DNA of 64,000 bases from Jatrophihabitans sp. GAS493 (GTDB taxonomy: Bacteria > Actinomycetota > Actinomycetes > Mycobacteriales > Jatrophihabitantaceae): positions 3,396,001 through 3,460,000 of the forward strand of contig NZ_LT907982.1 of assembly GCF_900230215.1 (NCBI RefSeq), given 5' to 3'. The notes beneath the pieces were generated by a model. It made no database searches and had not been told where the DNA came from. It saw only the letters and a program-made list of their open reading frames with translations. Numbering within the stretch: position 1 is the stretch's first letter; each line of letters begins with the position of its first letter. Of the stretch, positions 44,509 through 53,631 are shown piece by piece. The position numbers and the translations under genes are program-made.

Positions 44509-46101
44509 GTGGTCAATCATTCTCGCGATTTCAGACGCCGCCTCCTCTTCGCTCTGGTCGCGAGCACAGCCGTGGTGGCCCTGCTCAGTGGCTGCGTGAC
44601 CCAGACCTCTGGGACGCCGCACCAGGCAGCCTCGGCCTCGACGACCAGCCCGAGCTCCGGGACCGCCACCGCGCCGGCGACGACCCCGATCGCCTTCAGC
44701 GACTGCAGTAACAGCTTCAATCTCAGCGGTGCGATCCCGGCCGACCGCCTGACCAAGCTCACCGTGGAGTGCGGCAAGCTTCGCGTGCCGCAGAACTATG
44801 ACCGCCCCAACGGTGCGACCCTGTCGATCAGCGTCATCAAGCTGCACTACACCGAGCAGACCGACCGCATCGGTTCCCTGCTCATGAACCCGGGCGGCCC
44901 CGGCGGATCGGGAATCTTCCTGGCCATCTCCGAAGCCGGCTCGATCGACGTGTCGATCCTGCAGCACTTCGACCTGATCGGCTTCGACCCGCGCGGTGTG
45001 GGCGTCTCCTCCCCGGTGGCGTGCGTCAGCGATGCGCAGAAAGACGAGCTCAACGGGCAGAATCCCAACGTGCTGACCGCTGCTGGATTCGCGGTCGCCA
45101 AGGCCAGCGCGGCCGCGGTCGCGGCTGCCTGCTCGGCCAGGTTTGGGACCGATCTGGCCGACTACAACACGGTCGAGACAGCGCGGGACATGGATCTGAT
45201 CCGCGCCGGCGTCGGGGACCAGAGCATGAACTACCTCGGGTACTCCTACGGCACCCAGCTCGGGTCGATCTACGCGCATCTCTTCCCGTCCCGCATCCGG
45301 GTCGCGGTGCTGGACGGTGCGGTCAATCCCGACACCGACGCGATCACCTCCTTCGCCAACCAGCTGCAGGGATTCGAGTCGGCCTTCGACCAGTTCGCCG
45401 CCGACTGCGTCACCAAATCCCCCTGTAAATCGTTGGGCAATCCGCGGCAGGTCGTCTACGACTTGGTGAAGCAGACGAACATCACGCCGCTGCCTTCGGC
45501 AAAGTCCGGCGAGACCCGCACCGCCGGAAGCGCGATCGTGCTGACCGGGGTGCTGTCGGCTCTCTACTCCTCAGATAGTTGGCCGACACTCGGCAACGCC
45601 CTGATTCAGGCCAAGCAAGGCGACGCGGCCGGCCTCTTCGAACTCGCCGACGAGTACAACGAGCGCAGCGATGACGGCACCTACAGCAACATCTACGAAG
45701 CGAACCTCACAATCAGCTGCAATGACGAGGCTCCCGGGCCGACCGACGCGGTCATCCGCTCGACCGCGACCCAGTGGTCCACCCGTTATCCGATGTTCGG
45801 GCTCTGGTCGGCGACCGCGCTCTTCGGCTGCCAGGCCTGGCAGCCGATACGCCATCTGCTGCCCGCCCCGAGCGCTGTCGGCTCGAAGCCGATCCTGGTG
45901 ATCGGAACGCTGCACGACCCGGCCACGCCGTATGCCTCCACGCAGGCATTGGCCACAGCCCTCGGCAGCGGGGTCGTCCTGAGCTGGGACGGCCAGGGAC
46001 ACACCGCCTACGGCCGCGGCAGCGACTGCATCGACTCGAAGGTGAACGCCTACCTGATCGACGGCACCCTCCCCCCGCCGAACACCGTCTGTCCCAAATG
46101 A
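44509..46101 (+). CDS. Alpha/beta-hydrolase lipoprotein, tripeptidyl-aminopeptidase-like
   Basis: Secreted serine hydrolase anchored as a lipoprotein. The 530-residue product begins with a basic stretch and LLFALVASTAVVALLSGC, a lipobox (LSGC) at about residue 29. The fold core has the oxyanion LMNPGGPGGSGIF, the nucleophile elbow YLGYSYGTQLGSIYA (Ser), the acid region LVIGTLHDPATPYAST (Asp) and DGQGHTAYGRGSDC (His). The TAP-like C-terminal domain fits aminopeptidases that clip N-terminal peptides. The GTG is 7 nt after TAGCCT, so the mRNA is probably leaderless. The next gene overlaps by 4 nt. Confidence 0.88.
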   Translation: MVNHSRDFRRRLLFALVASTAVVALLSGCVTQTSGTPHQAASASTTSPSSGTATAPATTPIAFSDCSNSFNLSGAIPADRLTKLTVECGKLRVPQNYDRPNGATLSISVIKLHYTEQTDRIGSLLMNPGGPGGSGIFLAISEAGSIDVSILQHFDLIGFDPRGVGVSSPVACVSDAQKDELNGQNPNVLTAAGFAVAKASAAAVAAACSARFGTDLADYNTVETARDMDLIRAGVGDQSMNYLGYSYGTQLGSIYAHLFPSRIRVAVLDGAVNPDTDAITSFANQLQGFESAFDQFAADCVTKSPCKSLGNPRQVVYDLVKQTNITPLPSAKSGETRTAGSAIVLTGVLSALYSSDSWPTLGNALIQAKQGDAAGLFELADEYNERSDDGTYSNIYEANLTISCNDEAPGPTDAVIRSTATQWSTRYPMFGLWSATALFGCQAWQPIRHLLPAPSAVGSKPILVIGTLHDPATPYASTQALATALGSGVVLSWDGQGHTAYGRGSDCIDSKVNAYLIDGTLPPPNTVCPK

Positions 46102-46820
46102 GCGCGGCGGTCAACACTGGTGGTGAGCCGAAGCTGGCTGTCCATCTACCCCGTCACACCCCGCGCGCCGTCGTCCTCGTACTGCACGGCGGTCGGGAGC
46201 AGAGCTTCGCCCCAGTGCGGCCCTGGTCGCTGGCCCCCCTGCGGATGCGGCCGTTCGTAGGTTCCCTGCGCCGCGCCGGCGGCGCTGAGGGGCTCGTCGT
46301 GGCCTCGCTGAGGTTCGCCCAGCGTGGCTGGAACGGCGATGCGAACTCACCCGTTCCGGATGCCCGCTGGGCGCTTGCGCAGCTTCGCGACCAGTTCGGG
46401 GCGGTCCCGTTCGGATTGGTCGGGCACTCCATGGGCGGTCGAACGGCGCTGGCCGCCGCCGACGAACCTCAGGTCCGCTCCGTCGTGGCGCTGGCCCCGT
46501 GGATCGAGCGTATCGATCGCATCAAGCCACTCACCGATCGCGATCTGCTCGTGCTCCACGGGGATCGAGACCGCCTCACCAGTCCCGCGGCGTCGAAGAC
46601 CTTCGTGGAGGCGGCGGCGGGCTTGGCGAGGCTGGCCAGCTACGTCGAGGTAAGCGGCGACAGTCACGCGATGCTGAAAAGGGCCGGCGTCTGGCACGAG
46701 CTCAGCACCGGGTTCACGGTGGCCACGCTGCTGGGTCTGGAATTGGGTGAAACCGAACGGCCCGATGTTGCGAATACTATTCAGGCAGCTCGTGCTGGTG
46801 AGCGGAACCTCGCAATCTGA
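46098..46820 (+). CDS. Alpha/beta-hydrolase family protein
   Basis: A 240-residue cytosolic hydrolase of unknown substrate. VVLVLHGGREQSFAP carries the HGG oxyanion motif, FGLVGHSMGGRTAL the nucleophile elbow GHSMG, LLVLHGDRDRLTSP the acid Asp and VSGDSHAMLK the catalytic His. The ATG overlaps the lipoprotein gene's stop (ATGA), so the two are coupled; a longer upstream reading of this frame lies inside that gene and is not used. Confidence 0.86.
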   Translation: MSAAVNTGGEPKLAVHLPRHTPRAVVLVLHGGREQSFAPVRPWSLAPLRMRPFVGSLRRAGGAEGLVVASLRFAQRGWNGDANSPVPDARWALAQLRDQFGAVPFGLVGHSMGGRTALAAADEPQVRSVVALAPWIERIDRIKPLTDRDLLVLHGDRDRLTSPAASKTFVEAAAGLARLASYVEVSGDSHAMLKRAGVWHELSTGFTVATLLGLELGETERPDVANTIQAARAGERNLAI

Positions 46821-46865
46821 CTCCGGCTGTCGCGGCGTGACAAACGAGGCGAATGTGAGAGCGCG

Positions 46866-48239
46866 ATGACCGAAATGAATCTCCGTCCAGCAGGCAACGA
46901 TCTGGCCGCGCGTCAGCCGGAGGTCTGCGGGCCGCTGGACACCGTGGGTACCGAGCTGACCGTGAGTTCCTCTGGGTCACCGGCCGGCGCCCGACTGTTG
47001 GCCGATCGAATCGATCCGCAGCTCTGGCCCGATGTCGCCACCGTGCCCCACGCCCGGCTGCGGGCGGCCGTCGCCCGGCGCCTCTTCGTGCACGCGGTGA
47101 ATCGCCTACCGCTGCGCGTCGTCGAGGCGAGCGGGCGGGCCTACGGGGGCGGCGGTAGCCGCGACCCGCTGATGACCCTGATCCGGCCGGACGCCTTCTT
47201 CAGCCGGGTCGGGGCAACCGGAACCATCGGTTTCGGCGAGGCCTTCATGGCCGGTGACTGGAGCGCCGAGGACCCGGCCGAGGTGCTGTCGGCCTTCGCC
47301 GCCAACATGGGCAAGCTCATCCCCAGCTCGCTGCAGAAGCTTCGGGGAGCAGTACTTCGCAAGCAACCGATAGCCGACGACAACACGCTGGAGGGCTCGC
47401 GCAAGAACATCGAACGTCACTACGACCTCTCCAACGACCTGTTCAAGGAGTTCCTCGATCAGTCGATGACCTACTCCTCAGCGCTGTTCAACGGCGACCC
47501 ACGCGAATCCGACGACGACCTGCTCACGGCCCAGCACCGCAAGATCGACCGCCTGCTGGATTCGGCCAAGGTCGGCCCGGGCACCCGCGTATTGGAGATC
47601 GGGACCGGCTGGGGTGAGCTGGCGCTGCGGGCCGCCGGGCGCGGCGCCCATGTCACCTCCATCACCATCTCCACCGAGCAGGCCGCGCTGGCCCGCGCCC
47701 GGATCGCCGAGGCCGGACTGAGTCATCTGGCCGAGGTTCGGCTGCAGGACTACCGGCAGACCTGCGGTGCGTTCGACGCCGTCGTGAGCGTCGAGATGAT
47801 CGAAGCGGTCGGCGCCAACCATTGGAACGAGTACTTCGGCACGGTCGACCGGCTCCTCGCGCCGGGCGGGCGCTTCGCCCTGCAGGCCATCGTGCAGGTC
47901 GACGACCGGATGCGGGCGAGCTCCGAGACGTACACCTGGACCCGCAAATACATCTTTCCGGGCGGGCAGCTGCCCTCCGCGGAGTCCATCGGTGCAACGG
48001 TGGCTAAGGTGACCAGCCTACGGGTGACCGACAGATTCGCCTTCGGACAGCACTACGCCGAGACCCTGCGCCGGTGGCGGGAGCAGTTCGAATCGCGGGC
48101 TCACGCGGTCACCCATCTCGGCTTCGACGACACGTTCCGGCGTATGTGGTCGCTGTACCTCGCCTACTCCGAAGCGGGTTTCCGCACCGGGTACCTGGAC
48201 GTCCACCAGATCACGCTGACCAAGCCGCAGCTCGTCTAG
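46866..48239 (+). CDS. Cyclopropane-fatty-acyl-phospholipid synthase family methyltransferase
   Basis: S-adenosylmethionine-dependent enzyme that modifies unsaturated acyl chains of membrane lipids. The 457-residue product has an N-terminal domain (about 50-150, with GFGEAFMAGDWSAED), then NIERHYDLSNDLFKEFLD, MTYSSALF, SAM motif I VLEIGTGWGELALRAAGRG, VSVEMIEAVGANHW and the C-terminal FGQHYAETLRRW. This matches the Cfa/Ufa1 type; cyclopropanation and mid-chain methylation cannot be told apart from sequence alone. It follows the hydrolase pair after 45 nt on the same strand. Confidence 0.9.
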   Translation: MTEMNLRPAGNDLAARQPEVCGPLDTVGTELTVSSSGSPAGARLLADRIDPQLWPDVATVPHARLRAAVARRLFVHAVNRLPLRVVEASGRAYGGGGSRDPLMTLIRPDAFFSRVGATGTIGFGEAFMAGDWSAEDPAEVLSAFAANMGKLIPSSLQKLRGAVLRKQPIADDNTLEGSRKNIERHYDLSNDLFKEFLDQSMTYSSALFNGDPRESDDDLLTAQHRKIDRLLDSAKVGPGTRVLEIGTGWGELALRAAGRGAHVTSITISTEQAALARARIAEAGLSHLAEVRLQDYRQTCGAFDAVVSVEMIEAVGANHWNEYFGTVDRLLAPGGRFALQAIVQVDDRMRASSETYTWTRKYIFPGGQLPSAESIGATVAKVTSLRVTDRFAFGQHYAETLRRWREQFESRAHAVTHLGFDDTFRRMWSLYLAYSEAGFRTGYLDVHQITLTKPQLV

Positions 48240-48278
48240 TCGCGCCCGAAGCCGCGCCCGCGCGGATAGGGTGGCGGC

Positions 48279-49151
48279 GTGAGCAATGACCGCACTTCCG
48301 CCGAACCGGGGAATACCCGGCCGATCGAGGCCTCGGTGGTTCGTGACTTCAGCGTCAACCTCTCCTACGGCGAATACCTGCACCTGGATGAGTTGCTCGC
48401 AGCTCAGCATCTGGTCAGCGAGCCGCCGCACCACGACGAGTTGCTCTTCATCATCCAGCACCAAACCTCGGAACTCTGGCTGAAGTTGATGCTGCACGAA
48501 CTGCGTTCCGCGCAGCGGCTGCTGGCCGCCGACGACCTGCAACCAGCGCTGAAACGGCTGGCCCGCGTCAAGCACGTGCAGCGCACCCTGACCGAGCAGT
48601 GGTCGGTGCTGGCCACCCTGACGCCGTCGGAGTACGCGGAGTTCCGTAGCTTCCTCGGCACCTCATCGGGCTTCCAGTCCTATCAGTACCGGGCCGTCGA
48701 GTTCGTCCTGGGGAACAAGAACGCGGCGATGCTGGAGTACTTCGACCATGATCGGGCGGCCCGGGACCTGCTGGCCGAACTGCTGGAATCACCAAGTATT
48801 TATGACGAATTCCTTCGGTTCTTGTCCCGCGCCGGCCATCCGGTTCCGGTCGGCATCCTGAACCGCGACGTCACCTTGGCCCACACCTTCACGCCCGACT
48901 TGGTGACGATGTTCCTCGGGATCTATGGCGACACCCAGCGGTACTGGGCGGCCTACGAGGCGTGTGAGGAGTTGGTCGACCTGGAGGAGAACTTTCAGCT
49001 CTGGCGCTTCCGGCACCTGAAGACCGTGGAACGAGTAATCGGCTTTAAACCGGGCACCGGTGGCTCCAGTGGCGTCGACTTCCTACGACGGGCCCTGGAT
49101 CTCACGTTCTTCCCGGAGCTCTTCGCCGTACGCACCGAGATCGGGCGCTGA
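48279..49151 (+). CDS. kynA: Tryptophan 2,3-dioxygenase
   Basis: Heme enzyme that opens the indole ring of tryptophan to N-formylkynurenine. The 290-residue product has [35 protein letters not shown] (substrate-side residues), the distal region [16 protein letters not shown], and [20 protein letters not shown] with the proximal heme His and the substrate loop. The GTG lies 6 nt after TAGGGT, predicting a leaderless mRNA. The usual partners kynureninase and kynurenine formamidase are not adjacent; the accessory island begins about 400 nt downstream. Confidence 0.95.
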   Translation: MSNDRTSAEPGNTRPIEASVVRDFSVNLSYGEYLHLDELLAAQHLVSEPPHHDELLFIIQHQTSELWLKLMLHELRSAQRLLAADDLQPALKRLARVKHVQRTLTEQWSVLATLTPSEYAEFRSFLGTSSGFQSYQYRAVEFVLGNKNAAMLEYFDHDRAARDLLAELLESPSIYDEFLRFLSRAGHPVPVGILNRDVTLAHTFTPDLVTMFLGIYGDTQRYWAAYEACEELVDLEENFQLWRFRHLKTVERVIGFKPGTGGSSGVDFLRRALDLTFFPELFAVRTEIGR

Positions 49152-49562
49152 GTCACGCACCTCCGCGCGCCGACCCGGACAGCTCGCTCGGCCGGCTCGC
49201 CAGTGGTAGCCGATCAGTCCAGTGGCTGCGGCTGGACCGCCGCCGCAGCCTGTACGGCCGCGGCCTCTCGATCAGCCTTAGTCGCGCGGGCGCGGCTGGG
49301 CTTTCCGCCCACGGACCTAAACTGAGAACGATGACCGGGCAACTGATGGCGGGGCAGCCTTCGGTTGGACGTGCGGAATGAAGCGGATCACGGGGTTGGG
49401 AGTCTGGAAGGTAGACGGCACGCCGCAGCTGCACCGAACAGCGCCCCGGAGGGCCGGAACACCCGAGGTGTCCCTGCAACACGGCTTGCTCGTCGACAAG
49501 CTCACCGGGAGCGTTGCGGGGTCGAGCGGAGGAACTCGAGTCGACGGAGCAGACGAGCTCTA
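49152..49562. other. 411-nt gap between kynA and the accessory island; no firm gene
   Basis: I see no recognisable gene. TAAACT at 49324-49329 lies 7 nt before an ATG (49331) of a 16-codon frame, and its stop overlaps an ATG at 49378 opening a longer frame that runs into antisense of the hydratase gene. On the other strand a 32-codon basic Ala-rich frame (49214-49312) starts with GTG. None has a known match. This is the left boundary of the island, so a truncated host gene is possible. Confidence 0.4.
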
Positions 49563-50372
49563 TTACTTATCCTTGAAAATAGGGTCTCGCTTTTCGGCGA
49601 AGGCTAACGGGCCTTCCTTGGCGTCGTCGCTCGCAAAGGTCTCTATCCCGATGAGCGTCTCGATATCGAAAGCCTGTTGTTCCGGCAGCGCTTCACTGGC
49701 ACGCATCGCACGCAGGATGTTGCGCACGGCCACCGGACCGTTCCGCACGATCAACCCTGCAAGTTCACGTGCCTTCGCCATCGCTTCGCCGTCCGGCACG
49801 AGGTGGCCGATGAGACCATATCGATAGGCCTCCTCCGCCCGCACCTGGCGCCCGGTCATAAGCCAGTCCGCGGCGACGGTGTATGGCACCTGCCGCGGCA
49901 ACCGGACTGCGGAACCAGCCATCGGGAAAAGGCTCCATTTCGGCTCAGTGAGGCCAAATATCGCGCCCTGCGCGGCAACGCGGATATCAGACGCGATAAC
50001 AAGCTCAGTTCCGCCGGCAAGCGCGTACCCCTCCACCGCGACGATAAGCGGCTTGTTAAGGCGGTATCCCTTGAGAAACATCTTGAGGTTTCGCGGATCG
50101 AAGATACCCGTTGATTCACGCGCCGCCTTCGTGACCTCGTCGGCAGGCTCTCCGCCGGCCAGATACTTTAGGTCAGCGCCAGCGCTGAAGTCACCGCCGG
50201 CGCCGGTGAGAATAACGGCGCGCACGGCGTCGTCATCGTTCGCTCGCTGCCAGGCGTCCGCCAAAAGCTGCGACATCTGCGGCGAAATCGCGTTTCTTGC
50301 CTCGGGTCGATTCATCGTTACGACGAGGATTCCGCCGTCCTGCTCGACGAGAGCGTGGGGTGTTTGGGTCAT
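49563..50372 (-). CDS. Enoyl-CoA hydratase/isomerase (crotonase) family protein
   Basis: Crotonase-fold enzyme, probably hydrating an enoyl-CoA. From the ATG at 50372 (MTQTPHALVEQDGG) it has 269 residues. The oxyanion-hole segments are GAGGDFSAGADLKYL and EGYALAGGTELVIASDIRV; the second catalytic region is IFGLTEPKWSLFPMAGSAV, with one Glu in the usual place, as in many EchA-type proteins. It is the last gene of the minus-strand island pathway but lies 470 nt after the synthetase gene, so it may have its own promoter. Confidence 0.88.
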   Translation of the reverse strand: MTQTPHALVEQDGGILVVTMNRPEARNAISPQMSQLLADAWQRANDDDAVRAVILTGAGGDFSAGADLKYLAGGEPADEVTKAARESTGIFDPRNLKMFLKGYRLNKPLIVAVEGYALAGGTELVIASDIRVAAQGAIFGLTEPKWSLFPMAGSAVRLPRQVPYTVAADWLMTGRQVRAEEAYRYGLIGHLVPDGEAMAKARELAGLIVRNGPVAVRNILRAMRASEALPEQQAFDIETLIGIETFASDDAKEGPLAFAEKRDPIFKDK

Positions 50373-50842
50373 CTCAGTATGAATCCTGCTTACTTTCTGG
50401 GCGACTGGATAGCAGCGGTCATCTGTGCCACGCATCGTGGCGGAGAAACGGAGATGTGAGCATCTCGTTAACTCGGCGACTGGGAAGGTGCTCTCGGGAC
50501 AACCGGCGCAGTTGACGTGAACCGCCCAGGCACATCACCACCGCAGCCGGACGAACTCCGTCGAGGTTGACGTCGGAAGCTCCCGGCGGCAAGCGCAAAA
50601 CGCGACGGCGTCGAGGTCGCCTAAGGCGCGCGAAGGACGTGCGTCCATGTTGGAACTTGATCAGCGAAGTAGTCATTTGCGCTGCTCGGCAATCGATACG
50701 AAGCGCCGCCAGTGGATCGAGATCATGAGCTGGGCCATGACGACATCTCGAGTTGTGACGGCTAGCCTGGCGCTCCGAGGAGCCGAGTTCACCGGACACG
50801 ACGCCTTCTGATGGCCTGGCCGCAACACGGCGCCTCTTACCG
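50373..50842. other. 470-nt non-coding gap inside the island
   Basis: No gene recognised. A minus-strand open frame across it is Arg-rich and has no family features. The right part is unlike the tightly packed genes upstream, and the gap may mark a deletion or an older insertion site. The hydratase promoter is presumably in the left part. Confidence 0.4.
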
Positions 50843-52462
50843 TCACGACGCGCTTGACTTGTCGACGATTCGACTGGTGAACAGTTCACGCGCCCATGCG
50901 TAGTCTGCCTTCGCCGCCGGAGATCGCCGGATCTCATCCACCACGACAAGATCGCGGGGTACCTTGTAGCCGGCCAGCTGCCTTCGGAGGTACTCCTGGA
51001 GGCCGTCCAGAGTCAACGTGGCGCCCGGCCGCAAACTCACTACGGCGGCGACGACGTTGCCGTATCTGACGTCACGAACCCCGACAACAAGGGCATCGAA
51101 GACTGCCGGGAGCTCTTTCAGCGCCGTTTCCACCTCGTCGGGGAAGACCTTCTCGCCGCCGGTGTTGATCGCCAACGAACCGCGGCCGAGAAGCAGGAAG
51201 GTGCCGTCCGCATTGCGGATTCCCTTGTCGCCGGGAAGCACCCAGCGCTTGCCGCTGGCGTCGACCCGAAAGGTCTCCGCGGACTTCACCGGGTCGTTCC
51301 AATACCGATTCGCCGTCGGACCGCAGACGCCGACGAAGCCTTCTTCCCCCACGGCCGACTGGGTAAGGTCGTCCCGCAGGATGTCGACGCGTTCGGTGAT
51401 CGGAAGCTTGGGAATGGCGGAGTCGTCAGGTGAGGTGGTCGTGGTCGTGCAGGCGGCACCGATCTCCGAGCCGCCGAAGCTGTCGATGATGGTCACGTGC
51501 GGGAGGTGCTTGCGCAGTTCCGCCCGGGTTGAGGGCGAGAGCACGGCGCCGCCGGTGCCGATAGCATTCAGTTTGGACAAGGTCCACCGCTCGGGGTTGC
51601 GCTCCAGCGCGTCCGCTAACGGCTTGGCCATAGCGTCACCGACGAGGGCGATGACGTTGACCCTGAGCACCTCGGCGGCGTCGAGGAGCTTCTCGGGGTC
51701 GTACTTCCGCCCGGTCCAGACCGTGGCCGTTCCGGCGAGTACCCACGCCCGCAACATGGCCCACTGTCCGTTGCCGTGCATAAGCGGTGCGACCGCCATC
51801 ACTGCGGGGACCTCTTCGGTGAGCTGTTGGGCGATCGTGGTCGGATCCGTCGCACCGATGCCGCCGGTGGCCCATCCGTAGGCGATGGCGCCCTCGACGA
51901 GATCCGGCTGCGTCCAGATGACGCCCTTGGGCATCCCTGTCGTGCCGCCCGTGTAGAGCATGTACTCGTCGACGCTGTCACGCGGCGGGAAATCGCGCTC
52001 GGAGCTGGCCTCGGACATCAGGACGTCCAGGCTCGTGTCGGTCGGAGCATCCTGGTCGAGATAAAGAACACGAGCGCCCGTTCCGGCCTGTCCGAGGGCT
52101 TGCGTCAACGCCGCTTCGAACTCGGCCTCGGCGATCACAACAGAAGATTCGCTGTCCCTGAGTACGTATGCGATCTCCGGAGCCGTGTAGCGATAGTTGA
52201 CGTTCACGAACAGCGCGCCCAGCTTGAAGCAACCCACCATGATGGCGAGCCACTCGGCACGGTTGTGCGCGAGGACGGCAACTCGGTCACCGGCCCCGAC
52301 GCCGAGATCCTGCAGAACGTGCGCAAGCCGATTACCGCGGTCTTCAAGTACACCGTAGGTGTACTTGGTGACCGCGATCCCGTCCGAGGCCGCAACCGCG
52401 ACGCGGTCAGGGGCGAGGTCGGCGACCGCGTCGGTGATCGACGCAAAGTTGAAAGTATTCAC
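50843..52462 (-). CDS. Acyl-CoA synthetase (FadD17/FadD19-like)
   Basis: AMP-dependent synthetase that activates a carboxylic acid to its CoA thioester. The 539-residue product has the P-loop MLYTGGTTGMPKGVIW, FGGSEIGAACTTTT (A5 region), LLGRGSLAINTGGEKVFPDE (A7-A8) and a C-terminal IRRSPAAKADYAW with the catalytic Lys. INTGGEKVFPDEVE is typical of mycobacterial FadD17/FadD19, which activate steroid side chains, but the substrate here is unknown. It begins 23 nt after the thiolase-fold gene at 52486. Confidence 0.88.
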   Translation of the reverse strand: MNTFNFASITDAVADLAPDRVAVAASDGIAVTKYTYGVLEDRGNRLAHVLQDLGVGAGDRVAVLAHNRAEWLAIMVGCFKLGALFVNVNYRYTAPEIAYVLRDSESSVVIAEAEFEAALTQALGQAGTGARVLYLDQDAPTDTSLDVLMSEASSERDFPPRDSVDEYMLYTGGTTGMPKGVIWTQPDLVEGAIAYGWATGGIGATDPTTIAQQLTEEVPAVMAVAPLMHGNGQWAMLRAWVLAGTATVWTGRKYDPEKLLDAAEVLRVNVIALVGDAMAKPLADALERNPERWTLSKLNAIGTGGAVLSPSTRAELRKHLPHVTIIDSFGGSEIGAACTTTTTSPDDSAIPKLPITERVDILRDDLTQSAVGEEGFVGVCGPTANRYWNDPVKSAETFRVDASGKRWVLPGDKGIRNADGTFLLLGRGSLAINTGGEKVFPDEVETALKELPAVFDALVVGVRDVRYGNVVAAVVSLRPGATLTLDGLQEYLRRQLAGYKVPRDLVVVDEIRRSPAAKADYAWARELFTSRIVDKSSAS

Positions 52463-52485
52463 TCGCTGCTACCCCCCGCGTGTTC

Positions 52486-53631
52486 TCACATCGGTTCCGA
52501 ATGGAACGCGACCATGGCGAAGTACTGCGAGCCGCCACCATATGCGTGCCCGATCGACGTGCGTGCACCGTCGATCTGGTGGTCGCCCGCGCAACCGCGC
52601 ACCTGATTCGCCGCCTCGATCACGCGGATCATGCCGGAGGCTCCGATCGGATTCGAGGACAGGACGCCGCCGGACGGGTTCAAGGGGAAGTCCCCGCTCA
52701 TTTCCGTCGCATTCTCCTCGACCATGCGCCACCCGTCTCCGATTGGCGCGATGCCGAACGCCTCCAGCCAAATCGGCTCGAACCAGCTGAAAGGTACATA
52801 GAGCTCCGCAACATCGATCTGTGTGCGCGGATCAGTAATGCCCGCCTGCCGGTAGACGTCCCTCGCGCAGTCGACAGCGGCCTGCGGACGCACCGGGTCC
52901 CGGCCAGGGAACGAGCCAAGTTCGGTGCGTACCGAGGTGCCCGCAACCCACGCCACCGGCTTGGTCGCCCGCAGGCCACCGGCCTCGTCTGTGATTACGG
53001 CCGCTGCGGCACCATCGGACGAGGGACACGACTCGAGGAAGCGGATCGGCTCCCAGAGCATCGGGGAGTCGCGCACCTGTTCTTCCGTGATTTCGGCGAG
53101 CTTGAGATGTGCGTAGGGGTTCTTCAGCGCGTTAAGGCGGTCCTTCACGGCAACCTTCCAGCCGATATGCTCCGGCGCTCCCGTCTCCTCGATGAAGGAG
53201 CGCACCCACGGCGCGAAGTAGCCGCCGGCACCGGTGCCGCGACTTCGCCCGGCAGACAGGCCCCACTGCGCGTTCCCCTCGGACTGCTTCTCCCACGAGA
53301 CGGTCAACACCCGCTTGAAGACACCCGAACTCACCAGGTGCGACGCAGCGATGAAGGCCGAGCACCCCACGGAGCCCGCGGTGTGTACTCGCAGCAGCGG
53401 CTTGCCGTTGGCGCCGAGCGCATCGGCGAGGAAGAGCTCTGGCTGCACGACGCCCTCGAACGCATCCGGAGCCTTGCCGATGACTACGGCGTCGATATCA
53501 CCCCATGCCGTCTCGGCATCGTCGAGGGCCCGCTGCGCTGCCTCGCGAACGAGACCGGGCATCGAGAGATCGTGCCTGGCCCTTTTATGGTGGGTCTGCC
53601 CGGTGCCCACGACTGCAACCCGCTCAGCCAT
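52486..53631 (-). CDS. Thiolase-fold protein without catalytic Cys and His (subunit B)
   Basis: Thiolase-superfamily protein of 381 residues, close to lipid-transfer (SCP-x/Ltp) types. It starts RVAVVGTGQTHHKR. The nucleophile region reads VHTAGSVGCSAFIAAS: aligned with NACATGSTAL the Cys position is Gly86, and a Cys appears four residues later. The usual GGxxxxGHPxGATG is GGVLSSNPIGASG, with Asn for the catalytic His. A normal Claisen reaction is therefore unlikely; Ltp-type retro-aldol cleavage with an OB-fold partner is a known alternative. Its ATG overlaps the stop of the previous thiolase-fold gene (TGATG). Confidence 0.82.
   Translation of the reverse strand: MAERVAVVGTGQTHHKRARHDLSMPGLVREAAQRALDDAETAWGDIDAVVIGKAPDAFEGVVQPELFLADALGANGKPLLRVHTAGSVGCSAFIAASHLVSSGVFKRVLTVSWEKQSEGNAQWGLSAGRSRGTGAGGYFAPWVRSFIEETGAPEHIGWKVAVKDRLNALKNPYAHLKLAEITEEQVRDSPMLWEPIRFLESCPSSDGAAAAVITDEAGGLRATKPVAWVAGTSVRTELGSFPGRDPVRPQAAVDCARDVYRQAGITDPRTQIDVAELYVPFSWFEPIWLEAFGIAPIGDGWRMVEENATEMSGDFPLNPSGGVLSSNPIGASGMIRVIEAANQVRGCAGDHQIDGARTSIGHAYGGGSQYFAMVAFHSEPM

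Noticed and set aside
50419-50949. A 176-codon minus-strand frame inside the island gap
   Set aside because: Arg-rich, overlaps the end of the synthetase gene and shows no family features.
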